A DNA stretch of 53,855 nucleotides from Chloroflexota bacterium (GCA_009840165.1 VXOG01000018.1:2113-55967); one strand, 5' to 3'; positions 1-8,155 are shown, counted from the stretch's first letter. Made by a program: numbers and translations. Notes: generated by a model from the sequence alone, not told the origin.

Positions 1-168
1 CCCTCGCATCGCTGCCCCCCCCGTATCTCACCCCTGGGTGCACCCCACTTTTCAACGTCGCCCTATATATCGGTTAAAAAGCCCCTGGGGGGGGGGCCCC
101 CCCCTGGGGCCCCCCCTACGCATTGGACTAAACCCGAACGGACGCAGTTCGCGACAAGAGGCCAGGTT

Positions 169-579
169 ATGGTGCGCTACGTTCCCAAAACCGTCCGTGA
201 GCGCGGGCGCGTCCACCTTGCCGAGCGGCTGGCCGCGCACGGCTGGCAGTGTTTCATCGCCCGGCGCAGCCCCAACGAGGACGAGGTAATCGCCGGCCGG
301 CCCGAGCAGGACATTGAAGTGCGCCTCAAGTTCCACTCCCAGGAGAGCAGCCAGGCCGTCCGGTTCTACAACCCCGACACGCTGGATTGGGACTGGGAGT
401 ACCTGGTAATCACCACCTACATACTCGAGGACACGCCCGTCTCCTACCTGCTGTCCCGCGCCGACGTGAGCGTTGACGGTCGGATGGACGACGAATTTGG
501 TGGCGCGCTGTGGTTGCAGCCGGAAGTATTCACGGACGCGGATTTCCGGGAAGCGTGGTACAAGCTCGATGGAGCGTAG
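169..579 (+). CDS. Uncharacterised 136-residue protein
   Basis: I do not recognise this family. The ATG at 169 follows an AGAGG-type ribosome binding site. The protein is soluble and acidic, with no signal peptide or membrane segment, and is rich in aromatic residues in the middle (YNPDTLDWDWEYLVITTYI). The stop codon TAG (577-579) lies within the left arm of a dispersed palindrome, so that repeat sits directly on the end of the gene. The 168 bases upstream hold a run of G and C homopolymers (about 85-117) and nothing else I can interpret. Confidence 0.6.
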   Translation: MVRYVPKTVRERGRVHLAERLAAHGWQCFIARRSPNEDEVIAGRPEQDIEVRLKFHSQESSQAVRFYNPDTLDWDWEYLVITTYILEDTPVSYLLSRADVSVDGRMDDEFGGALWLQPEVFTDADFREAWYKLDGA

Positions 580-604
580 GGGCGGGTTTGAAACCCGCCC
601 CTAC
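576..604. repeat. Dispersed palindrome, GTAGGGGCGGG type
   Basis: Inverted repeat with GTAGGGGCGGGTTT against AAACCCGCCCCTAC, one base apart. It belongs to a family seen at least seven times in this window, always at gene borders. This copy contributes the stop codon of the preceding gene and lies about 20 bp upstream of the next start. It may also act as a bidirectional transcription stop, but it lacks a T-tract. Confidence 0.85.
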
Positions 605-625
605 GGACGGATAAGGAACGTGTAA

Positions 626-1594
626 GTGAGCAATCCATCACCAGCCGGACACGCCGAAGCCCAACGTCCCCTTTACGGCGGCCAGGCCGTCATCGAGGGC
701 GTGATGATCCGCGGCGTGCGGAACTACAGCCTGGCGGTGCGGCGGCCCGGCGGCGACATTTTCTGTACCACCGAGCCGGTGAGCAGCAGGTTCTCCGGTC
801 GGGTTCGTCGCATACCCCTCCTGCGCGGCGTCCTGATTCTCGCCGAGACGCTGTGGCTGGGCATGAAATCCCTGCAACGCTCGGCGGTGATCGCCGCCGA
901 AGAACCGTCGGAGGAAGGGCAGTCGGGCGGAGGTAGTGACGCCGTCAGCAACGTCACCATGGGCCTGACCATGGTGATCGCGCTGGCGCTGGGCATCGGC
1001 ATCTTCCTGGTGCTGCCCCTGCTCGCCGTGCGCCTGATCGAGCCGTTCATCGGCTCGCTGCTGGTGAGCAACCTGATCGAAGGCGTCATCCGGCTGGCGA
1101 TCCTGGTGGGCTACGTGGCCGGCATCTCGCTGATGCGGGACATCCGCCGGGTGTACGCCTACCACGGCGCGGAGCACATGGCGGTGCATACCTACGAGGC
1201 GGGACAGCCGCTCACCGTGGACAACGTGCGCCGGCATCCCACGCCGCACCCGCGCTGCGGCACGGCCTTCCTGATTACCGTGGCCATCGTGTCGGTGGTG
1301 GCCTTTGCCATCCTGGACGCGCTTTTGGGGGCCGAACTGTATTGGCGGGTCCTGTCGCGCATCGTGCCCATACCGGTGGTCGCGGCGGTGAGCTACGAGA
1401 TCATCCGGTTCGCCGGCGCGCACCGCGAGGCATGGTTCGGCAAAATACTGTCGGCCCCGGGCCTCTGGCTGCAACTCATCACGACGCGCCAGCCTGATGC
1501 GGACCAGATCGAGGTGGCGATTGCCGCGATGGAGGCCGCGGTGGCGGCAGACTTGCGGGAAGTTGAGCAACCGGCGGGGTCGTCTGCTCTCTAG
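626..1594 (+). CDS. DUF1385 (YqhQ-like) integral membrane protein
   Basis: The N-terminus carries the family signature YGGQAVIEGVMIRG (about residues 17-30). Four hydrophobic segments follow: about residues 113-135, 145-165, 212-235 and 245-262. The DUF1385-type HGAEHM motif lies near residue 180 and HPRCGT near 207. At 322 residues it is of normal family length. It starts at GTG 626 with AAGGA upstream. The family is widespread in Gram-positive bacteria and Chloroflexota; its biochemical role is not established. Its stop codon abuts the stop of the convergent gene at 1595. Confidence 0.9.
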   Translation: MSNPSPAGHAEAQRPLYGGQAVIEGVMIRGVRNYSLAVRRPGGDIFCTTEPVSSRFSGRVRRIPLLRGVLILAETLWLGMKSLQRSAVIAAEEPSEEGQSGGGSDAVSNVTMGLTMVIALALGIGIFLVLPLLAVRLIEPFIGSLLVSNLIEGVIRLAILVGYVAGISLMRDIRRVYAYHGAEHMAVHTYEAGQPLTVDNVRRHPTPHPRCGTAFLITVAIVSVVAFAILDALLGAELYWRVLSRIVPIPVVAAVSYEIIRFAGAHREAWFGKILSAPGLWLQLITTRQPDADQIEVAIAAMEAAVAADLREVEQPAGSSAL

Positions 1595-1966
1595 CTATGC
1601 GGCCCTGGCGTCCAGTATCTTCTCGACAAAGGTCCGTATGTCCGCTACATGGCTATCGAGGTCTTCCTGCTCCATCCAGTCGTTGTAGAAGTTGGCATGG
1701 CACGATTCGGCGAGCTTGAAAGCCAGCCGGATGGAATCGTCCTCACGCTCATCAGACAATTCCAGGGCTGCATGGCGACGTTGAGCGTACTTGCCGTGGG
1801 GTATCCCGCGGCTGGCGCAGTACGCTTTCAGGGCCTGGCTGGCCGCGCCCCAGAGTTTCTCGGAACCCTGCACCAACTCGCCTTCGGCAATCTCCCGGCT
1901 GGCGTCACGCATAAGCTTTTCCGCAAGGCGCGTATGCTTTTCGGTTTGGGACTCTTCGGGGTTCAT
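1595..1966 (-). CDS. Solo HEPN/PaREP1-like small protein
   Basis: A 123-residue helical protein starting at MNPEESQTEKH. A longer start at 2005 is possible, but the homologous part begins here. It carries the segment EGELVQGSEKLWGAASQALKA, typical of PaREP1/HEPN-like proteins, and SCHANFYND further on. It resembles the second (B) proteins of the paired cassettes at 6047, 8155 and 27600 (EMLWGAA..HAIK, then LHR.FY), but has no partner gene beside it. HEPN-fold proteins often act as RNases or nucleic-acid-binding subunits. No conserved R-x4-6-H catalytic motif is obvious, so activity is unknown. Confidence 0.65.
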   Translation of the reverse strand: MNPEESQTEKHTRLAEKLMRDASREIAEGELVQGSEKLWGAASQALKAYCASRGIPHGKYAQRRHAALELSDEREDDSIRLAFKLAESCHANFYNDWMEQEDLDSHVADIRTFVEKILDARAA

Positions 1967-2041
1967 ATCACAGGTCCAGATACGGATATGGGCTGATTCT
2001 AGCAAAAGCTCGTCTCAAATGCGATTGGAAAGTTTGCCCTG

Positions 2042-2050
2042 TGGTACAGT
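2042..2050 (+). promoter_or_regulatory. Extended -10 promoter candidate
   Basis: TGG-TACAGT fits an extended -10 element (TGN-TANNNT), about 48 bp upstream of the ATG at 2099. No convincing -35 is seen. Confidence 0.35.
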
Positions 2051-2098
2051 AGCACCGACAAGCGATTGACGATACGAACCAGGATGCGCAGGTGCAGC

Positions 2099-2449
2099 AT
2101 GGCCGACGTTCCCGATATGCAGATGATTCCCTACCTCACGGCTACCGAGCCGCGCAACTTCGTGGAGCAGGGCCTGCAACGCTACAACGATCTGCTGGAA
2201 CGCCTGGCCGGCCAGATGGACGACCTGCTGGCGCTGGCCCAGGACGGTCAGCCCATCGACGCGGACCTGGCGGACCAACTGATCAAGATGCGGGAGGCGC
2301 TGCGTCCCCGCCACGGCCTGTGCATCGACCGGGCCTGCTTCTCCTGCCGAGTGCATGAGGAGGCGATCAAGGAGCACGTGCTGCTCTACGTGGACTGGAA
2401 ACTGCCCGGAACCGTCCAGCAGTTGGAGCGGCTGAAGAACCGGAACTGA
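2099..2449 (+). CDS. Uncharacterised 116-residue protein with three Cys
   Basis: The start chosen is ATG 2099 (MADVPDMQMIPYL), preceded by AGGTG at a good distance. An in-frame upstream start at 2066 has no such site. The protein is helical and charged. It has one cysteine-rich stretch, CIDRACFSCRVHEEAI, that could bind a metal (C-x4-C-x2-C-x2-H). I do not recognise the family. It is followed 34 bp later by a Uma2 gene on the same strand. Confidence 0.55.
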   Translation: MADVPDMQMIPYLTATEPRNFVEQGLQRYNDLLERLAGQMDDLLALAQDGQPIDADLADQLIKMREALRPRHGLCIDRACFSCRVHEEAIKEHVLLYVDWKLPGTVQQLERLKNRN

Positions 2450-2483
2450 CGCGATTGCATTACCCTCTGGGAGCGTAACGCTT

Positions 2484-3221
2484 ATGGTTGCCAAACCCTA
2501 CGGACTGGATTACGACACCCCACGCGTGCCGGAAGAAGACCCCAGCGTCTTCTACCCTTACGAAGATGATGAACCCATGGCCGAAGACGACCGCCAGCGC
2601 CGCGTCATGATCGACGTCAGCGAGTCCCTGATCCAATACTACAGCGACCGCCCGGACGTGTACGTGTCGGCAGACATATTCGTCTATTACGAGATGAACA
2701 ATCCCCGCCGCAACGTGGCTCCGGACGTCCTGGTGTCCTTCGGCGTTAAAGACCGTGAGCGCCTTTCCTACTTCACCTGGCGCGAGGGCAAGCCGCCCGA
2801 CTTCGTACTGGAGGTTTCGTCTCCCAACTCCTGGCGTCGGGACGCTACCGTGAAGCGCGACATCTACGCTGAAATGGGAGTCACTGAGTACTGGCGTTTC
2901 GACAACAACCGCGGTCAGGTTGCCCGGCGGGTGCTGGTCGCAGAGCGGTTGAACGCGGCCGGCGAGTACGAACCCCTTGCCATCACACAACAGGATGGAG
3001 CGCTGACTGCGTATAGCGCCGTGCTGGGGTTGGACTTTTTCGCGCGAGACGGCGCTCTGAGAATGTACGATCCCGTCAGCCGGACCTGGCTGCGGAACTT
3101 ACGGGAAGAAATAGCGGCGCGGCAGTTGGCCGAGGAGCGGGCGCAGACTGCTGAGGAGCGGGCCGCTTTACTGGAGAGCATGCTCCGGGAACATGGAATC
3201 ACGCCGCCCAACGGCGATTAA
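2484..3221 (+). CDS. Uma2 family (DUF820) putative endonuclease
   Basis: Uma2 proteins have a PD-(D/E)XK restriction-endonuclease-like fold; their cellular role is mostly unknown. The core is visible: NVAPDVLVSFGV near residue 75 supplies the Asp, DFVLEVSSPNSWRRD near residue 105 the Glu, and KRDIYAEMGVTEYWRFD near residue 128 the typical later helix and strand. The last 40 residues form an Arg/Glu/Ala-rich coiled coil (about 205-240). GGGAG lies 5' of ATG 2484. Related genes in this window are at 12543 and 16814. Confidence 0.88.
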   Translation: MVAKPYGLDYDTPRVPEEDPSVFYPYEDDEPMAEDDRQRRVMIDVSESLIQYYSDRPDVYVSADIFVYYEMNNPRRNVAPDVLVSFGVKDRERLSYFTWREGKPPDFVLEVSSPNSWRRDATVKRDIYAEMGVTEYWRFDNNRGQVARRVLVAERLNAAGEYEPLAITQQDGALTAYSAVLGLDFFARDGALRMYDPVSRTWLRNLREEIAARQLAEERAQTAEERAALLESMLREHGITPPNGD

Positions 3222-3227
3222 CCTTTA

Positions 3228-3236
3228 TGCTAATAT
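3228..3236 (+). promoter_or_regulatory. Extended -10 promoter for the molybdenum hydroxylase
   Basis: TGC-TAATAT is a good extended -10 box, 42 bp upstream of the ATG at 3279 and just after the stop of the Uma2 gene. The same TGC-TANNAT form recurs at 5632, 7742, 34245 and 40559. Confidence 0.5.
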
Positions 3237-3278
3237 GCCGCCACCACACACCCGTTGACACCATTGCGAGGTGAACCA

Positions 3279-5612
3279 ATGACCACCACCCAACGATCCG
3301 CCGCCACCGAGGGTTACAGCGTCATCGGCAGCCGGCCCGTTCGCCACGACGGCACCGACAAGGTGACCGGACGGGCGCAGTACGGCGCCGACATCAACCT
3401 GCCCGGTATGCTCTTCGGCAAAGTCCTGCGCAGCCCCCACGCCCATGCTCGCATCAAGAGCATCAACACCAGCCGGGCCGAGGCCATGCCCGGCGTCCAC
3501 GCCGTCGCCACCGCCGCCGACCTGCCTCAAGCCGGTGGGCGCGTGCTGGACCTGGGCGAAGGCGCGATGATCAACCCCAAGTTCCTCAGCAACAACTGTC
3601 TGGCCGCCGAGAAGGCCCTCTACAAGGGCCACGCCATCGCCGCCGTGGCCGCCGACAGCGCCCACGAGGCCGAGCTGGCCCTGGCTCTCATCGACGTGGA
3701 GTATGAGGTGCTCACGCCGGTGCAGGACGTGCTGGAAGCCATGCGCGACGACGCCCCGCTGGTTCACGAGCGCCTCGCCAACCTCAACGACCCCAGTGTG
3801 CGCCCCGGCGGACTGCTGGGCGAAGGCGACGACGGCAAGGTGGGCAACGTCCCCAACCGCTACTTCTACGAACTGGGCGACCTGGAAGCGGGCTTCGCCG
3901 CCGCCGACGTTGTCATCGAGCGCGAGTTCCGCACCAAGGCCGTGCATCAGGGCTACATCGAACCCCACGCGGCCACTGCCTTGTGGAACGCCGACGACTC
4001 CCTGCATCTCTGGTGTAGCAGCCAGGGCCACTTCAACGTCCGCGACCAGACGTCCACCATCCTGGGCATCCCGGTATCCAAGGTGCTGGTGACCCAACTG
4101 GAGATTGGCGGCGGGTTCGGCGGCAAGACTTTGGTCTATCTGGAGCCCGTGGCGGCCGTGTTGTCAAAGAAGACCGGCCGGCCGGTGAAGATCCAGATGT
4201 CCCGAACCGAGGTGTTCGAGGGCACCGGCCCCACCTCCGGCGGCTACCTGCGCGTGAAGATGGGCGCCACCAACGACGGTAAGATCACCGCTGCCGACGT
4301 TGCCCTGTACTACGAGGCCGGCGCATTCCCCGGCTCGCCGGTGAACCCCGGCGCCCAGTGCGCCCTCTCCTGCTACAACATCGAGAACGGGCGCATCGAG
4401 GCGGCCGACGTGGTGCTGAACCACCCCAAGACAGCGGCCTACCGCGCTCCCGGTTCGCCGGCCGCGGCCTTCGCCGTGGAGTCGGTGGTGGACGAGATCT
4501 GCGAGCAGATCGGCATGGACAAGATGGACTTCCGCACGCAGAACGGCGCCAAGCAGGGCGACCGCCGCGTCACCGGCCCGCAGTTCGGCAGCATCGGCTG
4601 GCTGGAAACCGTTCAGGCCGGCCGCGAGCATGACCATTGGAACTCGCCCATCGACCGCTCTCCCGAGGCCGAAGGTAAGAAGGTCGGCCGCGGCGTCGCC
4701 GGCGGCTTCTGGTTCAACGGCACCGGCCCCGCCAGCGCCATCGTTAGCGTGCTTGCCGACGGTACCGTCAGCCTGGTGGAGGGTTCGCCCGACATCGGCG
4801 GCAGCCGCGCCGTGGCCGCCATGCACGTCGCCGAGGTCCTGGGCATCGCCGCCGAGGATGTTGCCCCCGCCGTGGGCGACACCAACTCCATCGGTTGGAC
4901 CTCCATGACCGGCGGCAGCGGCGTGGCCTTCAAGACGGGCTGGGCATCCTACGAGGCCGCCCAGGACGTGAAGCAGCAGATGATCAATCGCGCCGCCCGT
5001 ATCTGGGACATCGACCCTGAGAACGTGGAATACGACGCCGGCGTCATTCAGCACAAGTCGGAACCGGAGCTGCGGTTCACCTTCCGGCAGTTGGCGTCGC
5101 GGCTCAACGGAACCGGCGGCCCCATCGTCGGGCGGGCCAACGTGTCGCCCACCGGCGTCGGCGGAGCCTACGCGCTGCACATCGCCGACGTGGCGGTGGA
5201 CGAGGACACCGGCAAGGTGGACATCCTGCGCTACACCGCCATCCAGGACGCCGGCACGGCGATCCACCCGTCCTACGTGGAGGGTCAGATTCAGGGCGGC
5301 GCGGTGCAGGGCATCGGCTGGGCGCTCAACGAGGAGTATTTCTTCAACGACGATGAGCACATGCAGAACTCCAGCTTCCTGGACTACCGCATGCCCACGG
5401 CGCTGGACCTGCCGATGATCGACACCGTGGTGGTGGAGGTGCCCAACCCCGGCCATCCCTACGGCGTGCGCGGAGTGGGCGAAGTGCCCATCGTACCGCC
5501 CATGGCCGCCATCGCCAACGCCATCCACGACGCCACCGGTGTCCGCATGGTCAACCTCCCCATGAACCCCGGCGCAGTCCTGGAAGCGCTGTGGCAGCAG
5601 AACGGCGGATAA
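3279..5612 (+). CDS. Xanthine dehydrogenase/aldehyde oxidase-type molybdenum-binding subunit
   Basis: A large 777-residue subunit of the molybdenum hydroxylase family, which hydroxylates or oxidises aldehydes, purines, CO and other small substrates using molybdopterin. Seen: the a/b hammerhead domain at the N-terminus (VTGRAQYGADINLPGMLFGKVLRSPHAHA region), GGGFGGKT near residue 280, AYRAPGSPAAAFAVES near 387, and GVRGVGEVP near 732 with the Glu expected at the active site. ATG 3279 is chosen over TTG 3255 because GAGGTG lies just upstream. No FAD-binding or [2Fe-2S] partner subunit is adjacent, so it is an orphan. The substrate cannot be told from sequence; the loop is not the CoxL type. Confidence 0.9.
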   Translation: MTTTQRSAATEGYSVIGSRPVRHDGTDKVTGRAQYGADINLPGMLFGKVLRSPHAHARIKSINTSRAEAMPGVHAVATAADLPQAGGRVLDLGEGAMINPKFLSNNCLAAEKALYKGHAIAAVAADSAHEAELALALIDVEYEVLTPVQDVLEAMRDDAPLVHERLANLNDPSVRPGGLLGEGDDGKVGNVPNRYFYELGDLEAGFAAADVVIEREFRTKAVHQGYIEPHAATALWNADDSLHLWCSSQGHFNVRDQTSTILGIPVSKVLVTQLEIGGGFGGKTLVYLEPVAAVLSKKTGRPVKIQMSRTEVFEGTGPTSGGYLRVKMGATNDGKITAADVALYYEAGAFPGSPVNPGAQCALSCYNIENGRIEAADVVLNHPKTAAYRAPGSPAAAFAVESVVDEICEQIGMDKMDFRTQNGAKQGDRRVTGPQFGSIGWLETVQAGREHDHWNSPIDRSPEAEGKKVGRGVAGGFWFNGTGPASAIVSVLADGTVSLVEGSPDIGGSRAVAAMHVAEVLGIAAEDVAPAVGDTNSIGWTSMTGGSGVAFKTGWASYEAAQDVKQQMINRAARIWDIDPENVEYDAGVIQHKSEPELRFTFRQLASRLNGTGGPIVGRANVSPTGVGGAYALHIADVAVDEDTGKVDILRYTAIQDAGTAIHPSYVEGQIQGGAVQGIGWALNEEYFFNDDEHMQNSSFLDYRMPTALDLPMIDTVVVEVPNPGHPYGVRGVGEVPIVPPMAAIANAIHDATGVRMVNLPMNPGAVLEALWQQNGG

Positions 5613-5631
5613 GTCTCTCTTGACACCACCG

Positions 5632-5640
5632 TGCTACGAT
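5632..5640 (+). promoter_or_regulatory. Extended -10 promoter abutting a palindrome
   Basis: TGC-TACGAT fits an extended -10 element. It ends exactly where the 28-bp palindrome at 5641 begins. The same arrangement occurs at 7742/7751 in front of the second HEPN-like cassette, so the palindrome would sit at the start of the transcript in both. Confidence 0.45.
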
Positions 5641-5668
5641 GTAGGGGCGAATAATTATTCGCCCCTAC
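5641..5668. repeat. Dispersed perfect palindrome, GTAGGGGCGAATAA type
   Basis: Perfect inverted repeat: GTAGGGGCGAATAA followed directly by its complement. It lies 25 bp upstream of the first gene of a HEPN-like pair. Confidence 0.9.
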
Positions 5669-5693
5669 GCTGTTATAACTGTGGAAGGCCGCC

Positions 5694-6047
5694 ATGAATT
5701 ACCATCCCTTGAAGCTGCTGGACCTGGCCGACCAGGCGATTTCCCTCGGAGACCACGACGGAGGCTCAATTCTGCTGTGGCGAGCCACCGAGGCCGCGCT
5801 ATGCGGCTTGGCCGACCATTACGATCAACCTCATGGTAGTGAAGACGAGTTGATGCATTTCGCCAAGTGGCTGGACGTGAAGCACAATCACGGGATTGAG
5901 AATTGGCATCTGGTCGGGTTTTTCGCCGCCAGATCGTTCAAAAGTAACGCCGAGTGGCACTACGAAGACTGGGAGGAGATGCGCTACTCCGTGCCGGGCA
6001 TACACCAGTTCGTGAAAACCATCCGCTCATACCACGAAACGGCCTGA
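5694..6047 (+). CDS. HEPN-like cassette, first protein (A1)
   Basis: A 117-residue, mostly helical protein with GGAAGG upstream of ATG 5694. It shares the pattern LLWRATEAALCGLA with the first proteins of the cassettes at 7802 (FFWKATEAAIQQVA) and 27971 (KLWDATVAALTLIA). The second halves have diverged. This looks like a HEPN/PaREP1-type four-helix fold, but that is inference from the motif. Its stop TGA shares one base with the ATG of the next gene, so translation is probably coupled. Function is unknown. Recurring coupled pairs of small helical proteins suggest a toxin-antitoxin or RNA-acting complex. Confidence 0.65.
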   Translation: MNYHPLKLLDLADQAISLGDHDGGSILLWRATEAALCGLADHYDQPHGSEDELMHFAKWLDVKHNHGIENWHLVGFFAARSFKSNAEWHYEDWEEMRYSVPGIHQFVKTIRSYHETA

Positions 6048-6415
6048 TGACTTTTCAGCAGCGCATCAGCATGATGGGGGAATACCGCAACTTGGCGGAA
6101 CGTCTCCTCAGTGAAGGCCAAACCGCTGCTGCCGGCGAGATGCTTTGGGGTACGGTTCACAACGTCATACAAGCCATCGGAATACAACACAACCTGCTCG
6201 GCGACCGCAACGAAGTGCGGCGCGCCGTAGTGATGCATAATCTGATAGATAGCCATGGATACAGCATATTTTTGCTGAATCAACTCAGCGCGGCAGGCGA
6301 ACTGCACGGGCATTTCTACAACCGGAACGTGGCGGAGTCCCGTCTGCTGATGGAGTTGATACCCACCACTCAACAATACATCGACACGCTGGTGAGTATA
6401 GCCGGAACACCTTAG
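6047..6415 (+). CDS. HEPN/PaREP1-like cassette, second protein (B1)
   Basis: A 122-residue protein starting at the ATG in TGATG, which overlaps the previous stop by one base. Residues about 12-45 (YRNLAERLLSEGQTAAAGEM, then LWGTVHNVIQAI) match the PaREP1/HEPN pattern. ELHGHFYNRN near residue 88 corresponds to LHRYFYRVH in B2 and LHRNMYEGH in B3. RAVVMH (R-x4-H) is present but is not conserved in B2 or B3, so catalysis is doubtful. It is probably co-transcribed with A1. Confidence 0.68.
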   Translation: MTFQQRISMMGEYRNLAERLLSEGQTAAAGEMLWGTVHNVIQAIGIQHNLLGDRNEVRRAVVMHNLIDSHGYSIFLLNQLSAAGELHGHFYNRNVAESRLLMELIPTTQQYIDTLVSIAGTP

Positions 6416-6470
6416 TCGGTCAGCCGGCTGAACAGGAACAACCCGGCAAACGCTATCAGGGGATCTCAGA

Positions 6471-7343
6471 GTGACGCCGCCGACCTACGGGGATTTGATA
6501 CGGGTTGATACCGCCAACGGCGCTGCTCCCGAAGTATTGCAGCGCGTGCCGCTTGGCTCTGGCATATCATCCGGTGGCGTTGACGAAGCGACTCTGCAAG
6601 ACCTGCTGTTCCGGTATCCCCAAGCGTTGCCAATCGCAACCATCGACCCGGCCTATGCTCCGGCGGTCCCGATTTGCAGGGAATTGGCTTTGCCAGCCGG
6701 CTACGCTGACGCGCTGTACGTTAACCGCCTGGGCCGTCTCACGCTGGACGAGTTCAAGTTGTGGCGTAATCCGCAGGCGCGGCGTGAGGTGATTGGTCAA
6801 ATTCTGGACTACGCGAAAGACCTGGCGTCCTGGGGCTACGAAGACCTGCAACGGCAGGTTTCGTTGGCCCTCGGACAAAGTGGCAACGCGCTTTACGACT
6901 TGGTGCGTCAGCAATCTCCGGACCTGAACGAAGCGGAGTTCGTTGACAACGTAACACGCCACTTGCGGCGCGGTGAGTTCCTGCTGCTGATTATCGGCGA
7001 TGGTATCCAGGAGGGCGCAGCCAACATCGTTGATTTCGTACAACGGTACAGCGGCCTGCATTTCAATCTGGCGATGGTGGAGGCGGCGCTTTACCGCGAT
7101 GCGGCTAACTGTCTCATCGTCCAACCCCGCGTCTTGGCGCGCACCGAAATCGTGCAGCGGTTCGTCGTTGACGGCAGCCAGGTTGTGGATGCCGCAGTGG
7201 CTGATGTAGAAGAGCGTCAGGATACTCTTTCCGAACAAGAGGAACAGAACCTTCGATTTTGGACTGCGGTTCTTGAAGGTTTCTCTTTCTCCGATCCAAC
7301 GGTTGACGTCCCCAACCCAATAAAACATCCTACATCCCAGTGA
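6471..7343 (+). CDS. PD-(D/E)XK nuclease-like protein, N-terminal part of a frameshifted gene
   Basis: A 290-residue reading frame. A nuclease core is suggested by YADALYVNRLGRLTLDEFKLW (about residues 75-98), where an Asp and the ExK-like EFK fit PD-(D/E)XK, followed by a basic helix (NPQARREVIGQILDYAKDL). The end, FSFSDPTVDVPNP, breaks off where family members continue into a DUF4268-like C-terminal domain. That domain is encoded directly downstream in the -1 frame (7340-7705). The two frames can be joined between about 7307 and 7341, so I read this as one gene of about 410 residues that has lost one base, or that uses frameshifting. The HEPN-like pair just upstream suggests an accessory or defence role. 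Confidence 0.7.
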   Translation: MTPPTYGDLIRVDTANGAAPEVLQRVPLGSGISSGGVDEATLQDLLFRYPQALPIATIDPAYAPAVPICRELALPAGYADALYVNRLGRLTLDEFKLWRNPQARREVIGQILDYAKDLASWGYEDLQRQVSLALGQSGNALYDLVRQQSPDLNEAEFVDNVTRHLRRGEFLLLIIGDGIQEGAANIVDFVQRYSGLHFNLAMVEAALYRDAANCLIVQPRVLARTEIVQRFVVDGSQVVDAAVADVEERQDTLSEQEEQNLRFWTAVLEGFSFSDPTVDVPNPIKHPTSQ

Positions 7344-7705
7344 CAGTACGGAACGCAGGACATGGCGGCTGGGCGCTGCGCTTTCATGGGTTTCTGCAAC
7401 GCAATAGCCCTGCTATAGGTTGTTATCTGTCCGTAAGAAAAGATTACGCCCGTGAAGTCCGCGTTTTTGAGGGGCTGAAAAACTTGTTAGACGAACTCCC
7501 TGAGTTCGAGGCGATGGAGTTTTGGGAAAACGCCACTGGTCTCCCGAGAATCGGGTTTCACCGCGGAGGCAGTTTAGCATTTCTGTCCCAAGATGAAGAA
7601 AGCAAAGAGTTCAGCCAGGCAGTTATCTGGATGCGCGAACACCTGAACAGACTTGTCAGCACGCTACACCCACGCCTCCAATCTATGCTGGCCGATGATC
7701 GCTAG
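7340..7705 (+). CDS. DUF4268-like C-terminal fragment, frameshifted from the upstream gene
   Basis: If translated alone it starts at GTG 7340, overlapping the upstream stop by four bases (GTGA). The sequence LRFHGFLQRNSPAIGCYLS, then W.REHLNRLVSTLHPRL, resembles the C-terminal domain found after a PD-(D/E)XK domain in DUF4268-type proteins. The frame is open upstream to the stop at 7304, and that stretch reads NKTSYIPVTVRNAGHGGW, a natural continuation of VPNP in the upstream frame. Either a one-base deletion separates the domains or they are made as two coupled chains. Confidence 0.65.
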   Translation: MTVRNAGHGGWALRFHGFLQRNSPAIGCYLSVRKDYAREVRVFEGLKNLLDELPEFEAMEFWENATGLPRIGFHRGGSLAFLSQDEESKEFSQAVIWMREHLNRLVSTLHPRLQSMLADDR

Positions 7706-7741
7706 TGTGAGTAGCGGTTGACCTTCACTGACAAACGCTGC

Positions 7742-7750
7742 TGCTAAAAT
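7742..7750 (+). promoter_or_regulatory. Extended -10 promoter abutting a palindrome
   Basis: TGC-TAAAAT, a strong extended -10 match, immediately followed by the palindrome at 7751. It mirrors the element at 5632. Confidence 0.5.
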
Positions 7751-7778
7751 GTAGGCGCGAATAAACATTCGCCCCTAC
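7751..7778. repeat. Dispersed palindrome, GTAGGCGCGAAT type
   Basis: Inverted repeat related to the copy at 5641, with two non-matching arm positions. It sits 23 bp upstream of the first gene of the second HEPN-like pair. Confidence 0.85.
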
Positions 7779-7801
7779 GCCGTTAATTGGGGAGAGGAAC
7801 G

Positions 7802-8155
7802 ATGACCACCAAAAACGTCATCCCCGAAAACATCCAAACGCTGCTTGACCAAGCCGACCTGAGCCTGCTGCGCGGCAAGCACGGCGAGGCGTCAACTTTC
7901 TTCTGGAAGGCCACCGAAGCGGCGATACAGCAAGTGGCATCGGCCCGCGGCCACAAGCTCGCCTCCTTTGAATACGACGACGTAGAACCGTTCATAGACA
8001 GCATGGAGCAAAAGACCGGCGTCCCGCTGGTCTCAGGCTACCTGAATGCACTGGAGTTTGCGCAGAATAGCGACGGGGACTTGATGGACCTTGACGACGT
8101 AGTGTTTTATGAGCCGGTAATTCGCTCATTCATAGCGCGTTTGCTGGCAATTTGA
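7802..8155 (+). CDS. HEPN-like cassette, first protein (A2)
   Basis: A 117-residue protein. ATG 7802 is preceded by GGAGAGG; an in-frame ATG at 7787 is less well placed. It shares TFFWKATEAAIQQVASARGH with the other A proteins and has an acidic middle and C-terminus (DGDLMDLDDVVFYEPVIRSF). Its TGA overlaps the ATG of the next gene by one base, exactly as in the pair at 5694/6047. It is homologous to A1 but strongly diverged, so this is not a recent duplication. Confidence 0.65.
   Translation: MTTKNVIPENIQTLLDQADLSLLRGKHGEASTFFWKATEAAIQQVASARGHKLASFEYDDVEPFIDSMEQKTGVPLVSGYLNALEFAQNSDGDLMDLDDVVFYEPVIRSFIARLLAI

Noticed and set aside
4164..5528. 454-residue minus-strand frame opposite the molybdenum hydroxylase
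   Set aside because: Antisense shadow without motifs; the sense gene is certain.
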